From Psychrobacillus psychrodurans (lineage in GTDB: Bacteria; Bacillota; Bacilli; Bacillales_A; Planococcaceae): 64,000 bases of DNA. Positions within the stretch are counted from its first letter, which is position 1, and the number at the start of each line of letters is the position of its first letter. Position numbers and translations under genes: made by a program. The stretch lies in assembly GCA_900114885.1 (NCBI GenBank), contig FOUN01000001.1, positions 124,001-188,000 of the forward strand, written 5' to 3'. The notes beneath the pieces were generated by a model. The model did not search any database. It saw only the letters and a program-made list of their open reading frames with translations, and was not told the origin of the DNA. Positions 8,808 to 18,448 of this stretch are shown piece by piece.

Positions 8808-10703
8808 ATGGACATTTTAAACAAAGTAAGAAATTATCGAGAAGAAGAGAACCAGCTCAAGTGGGAAGGTACGTTTGAAGAATTTTTAGCGATTGTGAAG
8901 GAACGTCCAGAGGTTGCCCAAACGGCACATGCACGGGTTTATAGCATGATAAAAAATGCTGGACTTACTGAACAAGATAACAAAAAACAATATACTTTTT
9001 TTGAAAATGAGATTTTCGGATTAGAAGAATCATTAGAGCGATTAGTAGAAGAATATTTCCATCCTGCAGCCAGAAGGTTAGATGTACGAAAACGAATTTT
9101 GTTATTGATGGGGCCGGTAAGTGGAGGGAAGTCGACTATTGTAACACTACTTAAACGAGGATTTGAACAATATTCTCGCACAGACGAAGGTGCGGTATAC
9201 GCTATAAAAGGTTGTCCAATGCATGAAGATCCACTGCATTTAATCCCACAGCATTTACGAGAAGATTTCTTTGCTGAATATGGAATTCGTATTGAAGGTA
9301 GTTTGTCACCTTTAAACTCGATGAGGCTTGAGAAAGAGTACGGTGGTCGAGTCGAGGATGTAATAGTGGAGCGTATTTTCTTTTCAGAAGACAAACGAGT
9401 AGGTATTGGGACGTTCACACCTTCCGATCCTAAATCTCAAGATATCGCTGACTTAACGGGTTCTATAGACTTCTCTACAATAGCGGAATATGGCTCAGAA
9501 TCAGATCCTCGTGCTTACCGTTTTGATGGAGAGTTGAATAAGGCAAATCGTGGAATGATGGAGTTCCAAGAAATGTTGAAACTGGATGAGAAATTTCTTT
9601 GGCATTTATTATCATTAACACAGGAAGGAAATTTTAAGGCAGGCCGCTTTGCATTAATCAGTGCAGATGAATTGATCGTAGCCCATACTAATGAAACAGA
9701 GTACCGGTCATTTATAGCCAATAAAAAGAATGAAGCATTACATTCTCGTATTATTGTTATGCCAATTCCTTATAATCTAAAGGTAAGTCAGGAAGAACGC
9801 ATTTATGAAAAGATGATTAGGGAAAGTGATATGACACATGTGCATATTGCTCCACATGCATTAAGGGCGGCTGCATTTTTCTCCGTACTAACGCGACTTG
9901 AGATACCCAAAAAATCAGGAATAGATCTCGTCAAAAAAATGCGACTATATGATGGCGAAAATGTGGAAGGCTTTAATGACATCGATGTGGAGGAATTGAA
10001 GAAAGAGTCCCAAAATGAAGGAATGAATGGAATTGATCCACGTTATGTGATCAACCGTATTTCCTCTGCGATAATTCGAAAGGAAGTTCCGTCGATTAAT
10101 GCGCTAGACGTGTTACGTTCTTTAAAAGAGGGGCTTGATCAGCATGCATCCATCTCAGATGAAGACAAAGAAAAATACATGAATTATATAGCGATTGCTC
10201 GCAAAGAATACGATGAAATTGCAAAGAAAGAAGTACAAAAAGCGTTTGTCTACTCATATGAAGAGTCCGCAATTACATTGATGAATAACTACTTGGATAA
10301 CGTCGAGGCATTTTGCAATAAAAACAAAATGAGAGATCCATTGACTGGTGAAGAGATGAACCCAGATGAGAAACTGATGCGCTCCATTGAGGAACAAATT
10401 GGCATTTCTGAAAATGCGAAAAAAGCATTCCGTGAAGAAATACTCATCCGATTATCGGCATACGCAAGAAAAGGAAAACGTTTTGAATATAATTCGCATG
10501 AACGCCTACGTGAAGCCATCCAGAAGAAATTATTTGCAGATTTAAAGGATGTCGTGAAAATAACAACTTCAGCGAAGACACCAGATGAAGCCCATCTGAA
10601 AAAAGTAAATGAAGTAGTGGCAAGATTAATAGACGAACATGGATACAACTCCACGTCAGCCAATGAGCTATTGAAATATGTTGGTAGTTTACTTAATCGA
10701 TAG
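8808..10703 (+). CDS. prkA: PrkA AAA+ serine protein kinase family protein
   Basis: Cytoplasmic 631-residue PrkA. It has an AAA+ core with Walker A MGPVSGGKST (about 101-110) and a C-terminal PrkA domain. In Bacillus it is a sporulation protein described as a serine kinase, with AAA+ protease-like activity also proposed. ATG 8808 is chosen because GGAGGG (8799-8804) precedes it; an upstream in-frame ATG at 8796 overlaps that site. B. subtilis prkA is sigma-E dependent, and CATACTAT at about 8769 loosely resembles a sigma-E -10, but the match is too weak to claim. yhbH and spoVR follow, echoing the enterobacterial yeaG-yeaH-ycgB association. Confidence 0.95.
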   Translation: MDILNKVRNYREEENQLKWEGTFEEFLAIVKERPEVAQTAHARVYSMIKNAGLTEQDNKKQYTFFENEIFGLEESLERLVEEYFHPAARRLDVRKRILLLMGPVSGGKSTIVTLLKRGFEQYSRTDEGAVYAIKGCPMHEDPLHLIPQHLREDFFAEYGIRIEGSLSPLNSMRLEKEYGGRVEDVIVERIFFSEDKRVGIGTFTPSDPKSQDIADLTGSIDFSTIAEYGSESDPRAYRFDGELNKANRGMMEFQEMLKLDEKFLWHLLSLTQEGNFKAGRFALISADELIVAHTNETEYRSFIANKKNEALHSRIIVMPIPYNLKVSQEERIYEKMIRESDMTHVHIAPHALRAAAFFSVLTRLEIPKKSGIDLVKKMRLYDGENVEGFNDIDVEELKKESQNEGMNGIDPRYVINRISSAIIRKEVPSINALDVLRSLKEGLDQHASISDEDKEKYMNYIAIARKEYDEIAKKEVQKAFVYSYEESAITLMNNYLDNVEAFCNKNKMRDPLTGEEMNPDEKLMRSIEEQIGISENAKKAFREEILIRLSAYARKGKRFEYNSHERLREAIQKKLFADLKDVVKITTSAKTPDEAHLKKVNEVVARLIDEHGYNSTSANELLKYVGSLLNR

Positions 10704-10794
10704 ACGCAGATGAAGGATAAATAACAAAGAGGAAACTAATAGGGAATAATAGTTTTTTGGAGAATAGGATCTTTTTAGTGATACTACTGATTTA

Positions 10795-10920
10795 CGTTTC
10801 AGGTGGAAACTTTTCGCGGGGTGAGCGATGAGCTATCACCGTCGATAGCGCGTCGCTGTGATAGCTCATCTGTCTCACTCATCCCGCAGGAGTCGCTAAC
10901 TGTAACGAATGTCAATATAA
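10795..10920. repeat. Interspersed GC-rich element, copy B
   Basis: Nested palindrome in the 870-base gap between prkA and yhbH. Arms GATGAGCTATCAC and GTGATAGCTCATC enclose a GC-rich centre (CGTCGATAGCGCGTCG), with outer GGGGTGAG and CTCATCCC. It opens with GTTTCAGGTGGAAACTTTTCGCGG and closes with GCAGGAGTCGCTAACTGTAACG. No open frame with a ribosome site. Bases 10921-11190 around it show nothing recognisable. Confidence 0.7.
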
Positions 10921-11191
10921 TGTGTAGTACTAAATATTAAGAGTTAGCAAAGCCTATCGCTAAGACGATAATATTAGTAAAAGTTATTTAGGGATAGAAC
11001 CGTCTGCCCAAATACTATTTTACAATGAAAGAAGAAAGTGGATTTTCTTGTATCTGAGCCCATTTCATTTTTACTTATTTGAAGATAGAACATGTATATT
11101 TGAGTCGATTTCATAATTACTTGTTTCATTTAAAAATACGAATGTTTACTTAATATCGAATATATTATTCGTTTTTTAAAAGCAATCCTGT

Positions 11192-11428
11192 TGATTGGAG
11201 TGGCAGGCGGCGACTCCAGCGGGAACAGCGCGAGCTGAAAGCCCCGTAGGAAAGACATTGGTCGAACTTTGTTTAACCAATGTCTTTGCGACGAGTAACC
11301 GCAGGAGCATATGTTTTCGTAGTGACGAGGAGTTTGAAGCCGTGCCCGCGGAAAGCGTCCGCCCTTCACAACAATCAACGGCATATCTACGTTTCTGTTC
11401 TTAAAGGACCAGGCATGTCTTTTGCCCA
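11192..11428. repeat. Interspersed GC-rich element, copy C (longest)
   Basis: Composite element. Left module GGCGGCGACTCCAGCGGGAA; a hairpin AAAGACATTGGT/ACCAATGTCTTT (11251-11287); a segment 11270-11357 nearly identical to 61999-62086; GCGGAAAGCGTCC; and a tail 11375-11428 shared with copy A. Open frames across it on both strands are repeat-derived and lack ribosome sites. Function unknown. Confidence 0.75.
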
Positions 11429-11444
11429 ACTATTCTTCTTCTTT

Positions 11445-11494
11445 TAAAAAAGGCAATTCCAAAACCGATTATTCGGTATTTGGATGCCTTTTTT
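11445..11494 (+). terminator. Strong hairpin upstream of yhbH
   Basis: Arms AAAAAAGGCA and TGCCTTTTTT with inner pairs TCCAAA/TTTGGA and ACCGA/TCGGT. It lies 740 bases after prkA and 80 before yhbH, so yhbH-spoVR probably has its own promoter. The run of A and T on both sides allows action in both directions. Confidence 0.65.
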
Positions 11495-11576
11495 CTTATC
11501 AGTTTATTTTTAGTTTACATCTGCAATAAGAATGACAAACGGGCATATGATAAAAAATAGGTAGGTGTTGAGAAAA

Positions 11577-12734
11577 ATGGAGAATAAAGAAGCAAAACAA
11601 TTTGTCGTTTCTCAGGAAAACTGGTCTTTGCATCGAAAGGGACACCAAGACCAACAGCGGCATATGGAGAAAGTAAAGGAAGCGATTCAAAACAACTTGC
11701 CCGATTTAATCAGTGAAGAAAATATCATTATGTCTAATGGACGAGAAGTCATTAAAATCCCGATTCGCTCACTAGATGAATATAAAATTAGGTATAACTA
11801 TGATTCATCAAAGCATGTTGGGCAAGGTGATGGGGATAGTCAAGTAGGAGATGTTATTGCAAAAGGTTCAGGTGATGAACAAGGAAAAGCAGGGCAAGGG
11901 AAACAAGCTGGTGATCAAGCAGGTCAAGATTACTATGAAGCAGAGATATCTATTGGAGAAATAGAGACAGAGCTTTTCAACCAAATGGAGCTCCCTAATT
12001 TAGAAGAAAAGGAACAGGCAGAAATTACAACCGAACATATTACGTTCAATGATATACGAAAAAAAGGTCTAATGGGCAATATTGATAAAAAGCGAACTAT
12101 CATGACCGCTATTAAGCGAAATGCAATGAAAGGGAAGGCAGAGATAATGCCTATTCACCAAGATGACTTGCGCTTTAAAACATGGGATGAAGTAGTAAAA
12201 CCAGAGTCAAAAGCGGTAGTTTTAGCGATGATGGATACAAGTGGATCGATGGGGAATTTTGAAAAGTATTGTGCAAGAAGCTTTTTCTTCTGGATGACAA
12301 GGTTTTTACGCTCCCAGTATGAAACGGTGGAAATTGAATTTATTGCCCACCATACAGAAGCAAAGGTTGTAACGGAAGAAGCGTTTTTTTCAAAAGGAGA
12401 AAGTGGTGGTACGATTTGCTCCTCGGCATACATGAAAGCACTAGAGCTTATTCAAGAGAAGTATAGTCCCTCTCGTTATAATATATATCCTGTTCATTTT
12501 TCGGATGGTGAAAATATGACGAGTGATAATGCCAAGTGTATTCAACTAGTGAACGAACTAATGGAAGTATCCAGTATTTTTGGCTACGGTGAGGTAAACG
12601 CCCATAGTAGATATTCCACATTAATGAACACCTATAAAAAAATTGAAAATCCAAAGTTTAGGTACTATGTATTGAAAGAAAATCAAGACGTTTATGAAGC
12701 ACTGAAGAGTATTTTTCAAAAGGGAGTCAAGTAA
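11577..12734 (+). CDS. yhbH: YhbH/DUF444 sporulation protein with vWA fold
   Basis: Cytoplasmic 385-residue DUF444 protein. An N-terminal Gly/Gln-rich linker (about 80-120) precedes a von Willebrand A-like domain carrying the metal-site motif DTSGSM (about 219-224), then [14 protein letters not shown] and [12 protein letters not shown], all close to B. subtilis YhbH. I prefer ATG 11577, nine bases after AGGTG; GTG 11565 and TTG 11568 lie within or directly after that site. The stop overlaps spoVR by one base. YhbH-like proteins work with PrkA and SpoVR in sporulation or stress, by a mechanism not settled. Confidence 0.94.
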   Translation: MENKEAKQFVVSQENWSLHRKGHQDQQRHMEKVKEAIQNNLPDLISEENIIMSNGREVIKIPIRSLDEYKIRYNYDSSKHVGQGDGDSQVGDVIAKGSGDEQGKAGQGKQAGDQAGQDYYEAEISIGEIETELFNQMELPNLEEKEQAEITTEHITFNDIRKKGLMGNIDKKRTIMTAIKRNAMKGKAEIMPIHQDDLRFKTWDEVVKPESKAVVLAMMDTSGSMGNFEKYCARSFFFWMTRFLRSQYETVEIEFIAHHTEAKVVTEEAFFSKGESGGTICSSAYMKALELIQEKYSPSRYNIYPVHFSDGENMTSDNAKCIQLVNELMEVSSIFGYGEVNAHSRYSTLMNTYKKIENPKFRYYVLKENQDVYEALKSIFQKGVK

Positions 12735-14128
12735 TGGAGAGAAAACTACAACAAGCCATTGGGGAAATTACCGAAATTGCCACAGCATTCGGCCTCGATA
12801 CGTATCCGATGAGGTACGAAATATGCCCCGCGGATATCATTTATACATTCGGTGCGTACGGCATGCCTACACGTTTTGCCCATTGGAGTTTTGGAAAACA
12901 ATTTCATAAGATGAAAATGCAATATGATTTTGGACTAAGCCAAATTTATGAATTAGTAATTAATTCAGATCCTTGCTATGCATTTTTATTGGACACAAAT
13001 AGTCTTATACAAAATAAGCTTATTATTGCACATGTACTCGCTCATTGTGACTTCTTCAAACATAATGTTCGTTTCTCGAATACACGAAGAGATATGGTGG
13101 AAAGTATGACAGCGACCGCCGAACGAATTGCAGCATATGAAATGCTTTATGGAAAAGAAGAGGTTGAAAGCTTTTTAGACGCCGTATTAGCTATCCAAGA
13201 GCACATCGACCCATCCATTATGAGACCTAAATTACCAGTTTATGAGGATGAGGGAGAAGAAGAGGTCGTAAAAAAAACAGATTATGATGATTTATGGAAT
13301 TTGGATAGTCGAGAAAATAAAACAAGATTGGTTCTTCCTAATAGAAAAAAATTTCCTCCAAAACCCGAAAAAGACCTACTCCTTTTTATAGAGGAATACA
13401 GCAGTGAGTTAGAGGAGTGGCAACGAGATATTTTAACAATGATGCGAGAGGAAATGCTCTATTTTTGGCCACAATTGGAAACAAAAATTATGAACGAGGG
13501 CTGGGCTTCCTATTGGCACCAACGAATACTAAGAGAAATGGATTTAACGAGTGATGAAACAATCGAATTTGCCAAATTGAATGCGAATGTCGTTCAACCT
13601 TCCAAAACTGGCATTAATCCATATTATTTAGGTGTGAAAATTTTCGAGGATATAGAATTGAGATATAATAATCCAACAAAAGAAATGAAGGAGTTAGGAA
13701 TTGAACCTAATTCCGGCAGAGAAAAAATGTTTGAAGTAAGAGAAATAGAATCAGACATTTCTTTTATTCGAAATTACTTAACTAAGGACTTAGTAAAAAA
13801 GGAAGACTTATATTTATTTGAGAAAAAGAATGGCAACTATGAAATAACAGATAAGGATTATGAAAATGTCCGTGATCAGCTCGTGTCGATGCGAGTGAAT
13901 GGAAGCTTTCCTTATATTGTAGTAGAAAATGGGGACTATATGAGGCTTGGAGAGTTGTATTTACATCATGGCTATGAAGGTACAGAACTAGACCCTCACT
14001 ATTTGGAAAATGTTCTCCCATATATTCATCAACTATGGGGGCGAACAATTCATATGGAAACTGTAGTAGATGGAAAACAGGTTTTATATACATTTGATGG
14101 AAAAAAAGTATCTAAAATGAATATGTAA
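12734..14128 (+). CDS. spoVR: SpoVR family protein (spore cortex)
   Basis: SpoVR/YcgB family, 464 residues. Recognised by the N-terminal [20 protein letters not shown] region, the conserved [11 protein letters not shown] and [12 protein letters not shown] motifs, and the C-terminal half. In B. subtilis SpoVR is needed for normal spore cortex. The ATG overlaps the yhbH stop (TAATG), so translation is coupled. The co-location of prkA, yhbH and spoVR supports one functional group. A perfect-palindrome terminator follows directly. Confidence 0.95.
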   Translation: MERKLQQAIGEITEIATAFGLDTYPMRYEICPADIIYTFGAYGMPTRFAHWSFGKQFHKMKMQYDFGLSQIYELVINSDPCYAFLLDTNSLIQNKLIIAHVLAHCDFFKHNVRFSNTRRDMVESMTATAERIAAYEMLYGKEEVESFLDAVLAIQEHIDPSIMRPKLPVYEDEGEEEVVKKTDYDDLWNLDSRENKTRLVLPNRKKFPPKPEKDLLLFIEEYSSELEEWQRDILTMMREEMLYFWPQLETKIMNEGWASYWHQRILREMDLTSDETIEFAKLNANVVQPSKTGINPYYLGVKIFEDIELRYNNPTKEMKELGIEPNSGREKMFEVREIESDISFIRNYLTKDLVKKEDLYLFEKKNGNYEITDKDYENVRDQLVSMRVNGSFPYIVVENGDYMRLGELYLHHGYEGTELDPHYLENVLPYIHQLWGRTIHMETVVDGKQVLYTFDGKKVSKMNM

Positions 14129-14130
14129 GA

Positions 14131-14168
14131 TAAAAACGAGATTCTCTATATAGAGAATCTCGTTTTTA
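14131..14168. terminator. Perfect palindrome terminator after spoVR
   Basis: 38-base perfect dyad, TAAAAACGAGATTCTC and its complement, with terminal A and T tracts allowing action on either strand. Its sequence closely resembles the hairpin at 16890-16928 at the far side of the HxlR-MFS-reductase group. Confidence 0.85.
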
Positions 14169-14266
14169 TAAGAAAAATTTTAAAATCAGAAGGCTGCTTT
14201 CTGCAAAGGGTCTGCGATTCTCCACTTGGACGCAATATTCACGTTAGAGAAGGGTGCTTTGCATTT

Positions 14267-14638
14267 TTATTTCAAGTTTTCGTTCAAGATGCTATTCTCT
14301 AATACAGAAAATTTATCTCCATACACTTTTGTAATATGCACTTCTCCCCATGTACAGAGCGCACTTAATATACTTTCAAGGCTTGAACCATATTCGCTCA
14401 GTTCATATTCTACTTTGGGTGGTACTTGGTTATAGACAATTCTGTTTATAACACCATCTTCCTCTAATTCTCTTAGTTGTTGTGTCAACATCTTCTGAGT
14501 GATGTCTGGCATAAGTCGTTTCAATTCACTCGTTCGCTTTTTTCCGTGTGTTAAATGACATAATATGACACATTTCCACTTACCACCAATAACTTCCAAT
14601 GTTGCTTCTACAGATATATTATACTTCTTTTGTTTCAT
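14267..14638 (-). CDS. HxlR family winged-helix regulator
   Basis: 123-residue HxlR/MarR-like DNA-binding protein, with the family motif GGKWKCVILCHL near residue 17, then TSELKRLMPDITQKMLTQQL and the wing PPKVEYELSEYG. It is divergent from the MFS exporter and reductase at 14824-16871, the usual layout where an HxlR protein senses electrophiles, aldehydes or drugs and controls the neighbouring detoxification genes. A 22-base near-perfect dyad sits just upstream at 14654-14675. Confidence 0.9.
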   Translation of the reverse strand: MKQKKYNISVEATLEVIGGKWKCVILCHLTHGKKRTSELKRLMPDITQKMLTQQLRELEEDGVINRIVYNQVPPKVEYELSEYGSSLESILSALCTWGEVHITKVYGDKFSVLENSILNENLK

Positions 14639-14653
14639 ACTATTTCTCCTTTT

Positions 14654-14707
14654 ATAGGTACTAAAAAGTATCTATATAACTTTATGGTGCCTATATTACT
14701 TTAAAGT
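14654..14707. promoter_or_regulatory. Candidate HxlR operator region
   Basis: Dyad ATAGGTACT-aaaa-AGTATCTAT (14654-14675, one mismatch between the arms) lies 16 bases upstream of the HxlR start codon, and a second small palindrome ACTTTAAAGT lies at 14698-14707. Both fall in the divergent region with the MFS gene. The dyad is seen; its use as an operator is inferred. Confidence 0.4.
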
Positions 14708-14823
14708 GCGTACTTTTCTTTTGGGTGACTATGAACCATAATAACATTTGCCGGCAGAATTACAATATGTTTTGGTCTCATGGACTATATTTATACAGAA
14801 TTCGAAAGAAAGGTCGAGAAATA

Positions 14824-16014
14824 ATGACTTCAGATAAAAAAAGAAGTAATTTTGCATTACTAGCATTAGCAGTAAGCGCATTTGCAATAGGAACGACAGA
14901 ATTTGTTAGTGTTGGATTGTTACCGCTAATATCAAACGATTTGGATATATCACTAACTACAGCTGGACTAACCGTTTCCTTATATGCGCTAGGTGTAACA
15001 ATAGGTGCACCAGTATTAACATCACTTACTTCTAGGATGCCACGTAAATCCTTACTACTATGGATAATGATAGTTTTTATTATAGGTAATGGAATTGCTG
15101 CTGGAGCAACTAGTGTAACAGTGCTTTTAATTGCACGTATCATTTCTGCATTTTCACATGGTGTTTTTATGTCCATCGGTTCGACAATAGCTGCTGACTT
15201 AGTGCCAGAAGATAAAAGAGCAAGTGCAATTTCTATAATGTTTACAGGATTAACCGTGGCAACTATTACAGGTGTCCCTTTTGGTACTTTCCTTGGGCAA
15301 CAGTTCGGTTGGCGTTTCGCTTTTGTGGCAATTGTCGTTATAGGAATAGTAGGGTTTATAGCAAATAGCATACTTATTCCATCTGATTTACGGAAAGGCA
15401 CACGGACCTCGTTAAAAGATCAAGTAAAGCTTGTTACAAATGGTAGATTATTATTGGTTTTAATAATTACAGCACTTGGTTATGGAGGGACATTTGTCGT
15501 GTTCACGTATTTATCACCATTGCTACAGTCTGTAACGGGATTCAAACAAGGAACTATCGCAGTAATTTTACTTATTTATGGGATTGCAATTGCAATTGGA
15601 AATATGATTGGCGGGAAGCTTTCGGATAAAAACCCGATTGGCTCACTCTTTTATATGTTTATTATACAAGCAATTGTACTGTTTCTATTAACATTTACAG
15701 CTCCTTTTAAAGTAGCAGGGTTAATAACCATCATTTTAATGGGGTTATTTGCATTTATGAATGTTCCAGGACTGCAAGTATATGTAGTAATGCTAGCAGA
15801 GCGATTTGTTCCAAGTGCAGTTGACGTTGCTTCTGCAATGAATATAGCTGCATTTAACGCTGGTATTGCGATTGGATCTTATTTAGGAGGATTTGTTGCT
15901 GATTCTCTCGGCCTCATCCACACTGCTTGGATTGGAGCGATAATGGTAATGCTTGCAGCTATCTTAACCGGTATTAGTCGAATGCTAGAGAGAAAAGACC
16001 AACACAATAATTAA
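14824..16014 (+). CDS. MFS exporter of the drug/sugar-efflux type
   Basis: 12-helix major facilitator of 396 residues, resembling the YdhP/AraJ/PbuE-type efflux group. The first helix has FAIGTTEFVSVGLLP; the loop 2-3 signature appears as GAPVLTSLTSRMPRKS; GVPFGTFLGQ in helix 5 matches antiporter motif C. ATG 14824 gives the normal family start (MTSDKKRSNFALLAL); an in-frame ATG at 14725 would add 33 unusual residues. It is two to three bases from the reductase ribosome site, so it forms an operon with it. The substrate is unknown. Confidence 0.88.
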   Translation: MTSDKKRSNFALLALAVSAFAIGTTEFVSVGLLPLISNDLDISLTTAGLTVSLYALGVTIGAPVLTSLTSRMPRKSLLLWIMIVFIIGNGIAAGATSVTVLLIARIISAFSHGVFMSIGSTIAADLVPEDKRASAISIMFTGLTVATITGVPFGTFLGQQFGWRFAFVAIVVIGIVGFIANSILIPSDLRKGTRTSLKDQVKLVTNGRLLLVLIITALGYGGTFVVFTYLSPLLQSVTGFKQGTIAVILLIYGIAIAIGNMIGGKLSDKNPIGSLFYMFIIQAIVLFLLTFTAPFKVAGLITIILMGLFAFMNVPGLQVYVVMLAERFVPSAVDVASAMNIAAFNAGIAIGSYLGGFVADSLGLIHTAWIGAIMVMLAAILTGISRMLERKDQHNN

Positions 16015-16031
16015 TATTGGAGGAATTAAAA

Positions 16032-16871
16032 ATGAAAAATTTAAAATCTACAAAAACATTACACAATGGTGTAGAAATGCCTTTGTTAGGACTCGGGGTA
16101 TTTAGAGTTGAGGATGGACAAGAATTAATAGACGCAGTGAAAATTGCTATTAAACATGGATACCGTAGCATCGATACAGCATCCATTTATGGAAATGAAG
16201 TCGGAGTGGGACAAGGAATCCGAAAAGGTATAAAAGAGGGAAATGTTGCTAGAGAGGAGCTTTTTATAACCTCGAAAGTATGGAACTCCGAGTTGGGTTA
16301 TGAAGAAACGATTGCTGCCTATGAAGAAAGCTTGGCAAAACTTGGTCTAGAATATTTAGATTTATATTTAATTCATTGGCCGGTAGAAGGCAAATTTAAA
16401 GAAGCATGGAAAGCTCTTGAAACACTTTACAAGGAGGGGCGTGTAAAAGCGATTGGTGTAAGTAATTTTCAAATCCACCACCTAGAGGAGTTAATGATGG
16501 ATGCTGAAATTAATCCCATGGTGAACCAAGTGGAGTATCATCCGCGTTTGACACAAAAAGAATTACAAAAATTCTGTAAGGAGCAAAACATTCAATTAGA
16601 GGCGTGGTCTCCACTAATGGCGGGACAGTTGCTTGATAATGAAGAACTTCAAGAAATAGCATCTAGGCATGGAAAGTCTGTAGCTCAAATTATTGTGCGC
16701 TGGGACCTCCAAAACGATGTTATTACAATTCCAAAATCTACGAAAGAACATCGCATTATAGAAAATGCAGATGTGTTTGATTTTGAGTTAACAAAAGAGG
16801 ACATGGATCAAATTAATCAATTGAATAAAAATCACCGAGTAGGGCCAGATCCAGATAACTTTGATTTTTAA
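16032..16871 (+). CDS. Aldo/keto reductase (YtbE/YvgN-like)
   Basis: NADPH-dependent aldehyde/ketone reductase of 279 residues. Catalytic tetrad residues are visible: Asp48 and Tyr53 in SIDTASIYGNE, Lys in TSKVWN and His in LIHWPV; the cofactor region is IPKSTKEHRI. ATG 16032 follows GGAGG (16019-16023). Pairing with an HxlR-controlled exporter suggests detoxification of reactive aldehydes such as methylglyoxal; inference from context. Confidence 0.93.
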   Translation: MKNLKSTKTLHNGVEMPLLGLGVFRVEDGQELIDAVKIAIKHGYRSIDTASIYGNEVGVGQGIRKGIKEGNVAREELFITSKVWNSELGYEETIAAYEESLAKLGLEYLDLYLIHWPVEGKFKEAWKALETLYKEGRVKAIGVSNFQIHHLEELMMDAEINPMVNQVEYHPRLTQKELQKFCKEQNIQLEAWSPLMAGQLLDNEELQEIASRHGKSVAQIIVRWDLQNDVITIPKSTKEHRIIENADVFDFELTKEDMDQINQLNKNHRVGPDPDNFDF

Positions 16872-16889
16872 TTTAATATAATTTGCAAT

Positions 16890-16928
16890 AAAAAACGAGA
16901 TTCTTCCTTATATAGAATCTCGTCTTTT
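16890..16928 (+). terminator. Terminator after the aldo/keto reductase
   Basis: Arms AACGAGATTCT and AGAATCTCGT followed by CTTTT. Closely similar to the hairpin at 14131-14168. Confidence 0.8.
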
Positions 16929-17068
16929 GCATATACAAAAATAGTTGATTTAGTTAAACATCTTGCGATTATCCAAGTGGAAATAGCGATTTGAAGTCCT
17001 CTACTTGGGGTTTAATAGGTGCATCTAGGGATTTGAAGCAACTAATTTGCGATTTGCAACTATTCGAA

Positions 17069-17194
17069 TTAGTAACCGCCACCGTAACCATCAACAAAAG
17101 CAGCTCCCACAATAATAAGCAAAATAAATAACACGACAATCAGTGTAAAACCAGAACCATAACCGTATCCACTAACACCATCATTTCCTGACAT
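17069..17194 (-). CDS. YjcZ-family small sporulation protein
   Basis: 41-residue protein beginning [15 protein letters not shown], then one hydrophobic helix ([18 protein letters not shown]) and a Gly/Tyr tail VDGYGGGY. This matches the YjcZ/YrhB-like tiny membrane proteins found in many copies in spore formers. AAGGGATGA precedes the ATG by a suitable distance. Monocistronic. The precise role is unknown. Confidence 0.82.
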   Translation of the reverse strand: MSGNDGVSGYGYGSGFTLIVVLFILLIIVGAAFVDGYGGGY

Positions 17195-17309
17195 ATTAAT
17201 CATCCCTTCTTTCTTTAAGATATTATTAGAGTATTAATAAATTTAAATAATATCAGGGCTTCAAGGTAAAAAAATATTTGGAAATAAATGAACTGTAATT
17301 ATAGATGTG

Positions 17310-17364
17310 TAAAATAAAGAAGAATATGCTCAGAGAAAAAACTCTGAGCATATTCTTTATTTTA
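17310..17364 (-). terminator. Terminator after the SDR dehydrogenase
   Basis: Long hairpin with arms AATATGCTCAGAG and CTCTGAGCATATT extended by TAAAATAAAGAA on each side (three-base bulge). It lies just downstream of the minus-strand dehydrogenase and is A/T-flanked in both directions. Confidence 0.85.
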
Positions 17365-17405
17365 CAATCAACAGCTAATATCAGCGCTGAATTTAAAATT
17401 CCTAA

Positions 17406-18284
17406 TTAAGACCCTACAAAATCTCCACCATCTACATGAATCGTTTGGCCGGTCATATAACTGGAATCAGTGGATGCTAAAAATACATAAGATGGTGCAT
17501 TTTCCGCAGGCTGTCCACGACGACCGATTGGCGTATTTGCACCATGCTGTTTCACTTTCTCTTTATCAAATGTAGCGGGTATAAGTGGCGTCCAAATAGG
17601 ACCAGGTGCCACTGCGTTTACCCTAATACCTTTTTCGATTAAGTTCAATGCCAAGGAACGCGTGAAGGTGGTTATTGCTCCTTTTGTGGCAGAGTAATCG
17701 ATTAGCTCAGGTGAACCATTGTAGGCTGTGATAGAAGAAGTATTGATGATAGTATCGCCTTTTTTCATATGTGGAAGTGCAGCTTGGGATAAGTAAAACA
17801 TGGAAAAAATATTAGTTGAGAAGGTTTCCTGCAATTGGTCTGGTGAGATTGCTAGAAAATCCTGTGTTGGGAACTGCTTACCAGCATTATTAACTAACAC
17901 ATTCAGTTGCCCAAATTCCTGAATCACTTGCTCCACTGCTTGTTGACAGTTTTCATCATCGCTCAAATCGGTTTTGATTGCTAATGCTTTTCCACCATAC
18001 TTTTCTATAAGCGTTGTAGTTTTTTCTGCATCTTGTTGCTCATTTTCATCTAAATAGACAATAGCAACATTTGCACCTTCCTTAGCAAATGCAACAGAAA
18101 CTGCGCGTCCTATTCCACTATCTCCACCTGTAACTAAGGCAACTTTTCCAGTTAATTTGCCTGATCCTTTATAATTTTGGTCATCAAAAATAGGCTGTGG
18201 AGTCATTTCCTCTTCGATACCTGGTTGCTGTTGCTGTGTTTGACCTAGAACTTTTTTGTCTAGTTCTTCATATTTATCTGCCAT
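17406..18284 (-). CDS. SDR-family dehydrogenase, general-stress type
   Basis: Short-chain dehydrogenase of 292 residues with the extended Gln-rich N-terminus seen in B. subtilis YhxC/YhdF/YdaD. Nucleotide motif TGGDSGIG (52-59), NNAG, catalytic Ser in INTSSITAY and Tyr/Lys in YSATKGA (about 197). The C-terminus has MTGQTIHVDGG. A sigma-B-like promoter lies at 18319-18343, agreeing with the stress role of relatives. The substrate is not known. Confidence 0.92.
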   Translation of the reverse strand: MADKYEELDKKVLGQTQQQQPGIEEEMTPQPIFDDQNYKGSGKLTGKVALVTGGDSGIGRAVSVAFAKEGANVAIVYLDENEQQDAEKTTTLIEKYGGKALAIKTDLSDDENCQQAVEQVIQEFGQLNVLVNNAGKQFPTQDFLAISPDQLQETFSTNIFSMFYLSQAALPHMKKGDTIINTSSITAYNGSPELIDYSATKGAITTFTRSLALNLIEKGIRVNAVAPGPIWTPLIPATFDKEKVKQHGANTPIGRRGQPAENAPSYVFLASTDSSYMTGQTIHVDGGDFVGS

Positions 18285-18318
18285 TATGAATTCCTCCTTT
18301 AACTTGATTGTTACATTT

Positions 18319-18343
18319 ATTCCCTAGATACATAAAAACAAAC
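18319..18343 (-). promoter_or_regulatory. Candidate sigma-B promoter of the SDR gene
   Basis: On the minus strand: GTTTGT (18343-18338), 13-base spacer, GGGAAT (18324-18319), against consensus GTTTAA-N12-14-GGGTAT/GGGAAT. Start codon at 18284. Confidence 0.6.
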
Positions 18344-18377
18344 GTAAAACTCTTCATTTGTCCGAATAGTCCGTTAC

Positions 18378-18403
18378 GTTTCTGGAAATTTATAAGTGGG
18401 TAT
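18378..18403 (+). promoter_or_regulatory. Candidate sigma-B promoter of the amidotransferase gene
   Basis: GTTTCT (18378-18383), 14-base spacer, perfect GGGTAT (18398-18403). The start codon is 46 bases downstream. Divergent from the SDR promoter. Confidence 0.65.
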
Positions 18404-18448
18404 ATATAGAGAGAATATACTTATGAAAAGAGAAGAGAGAGAAAATAA

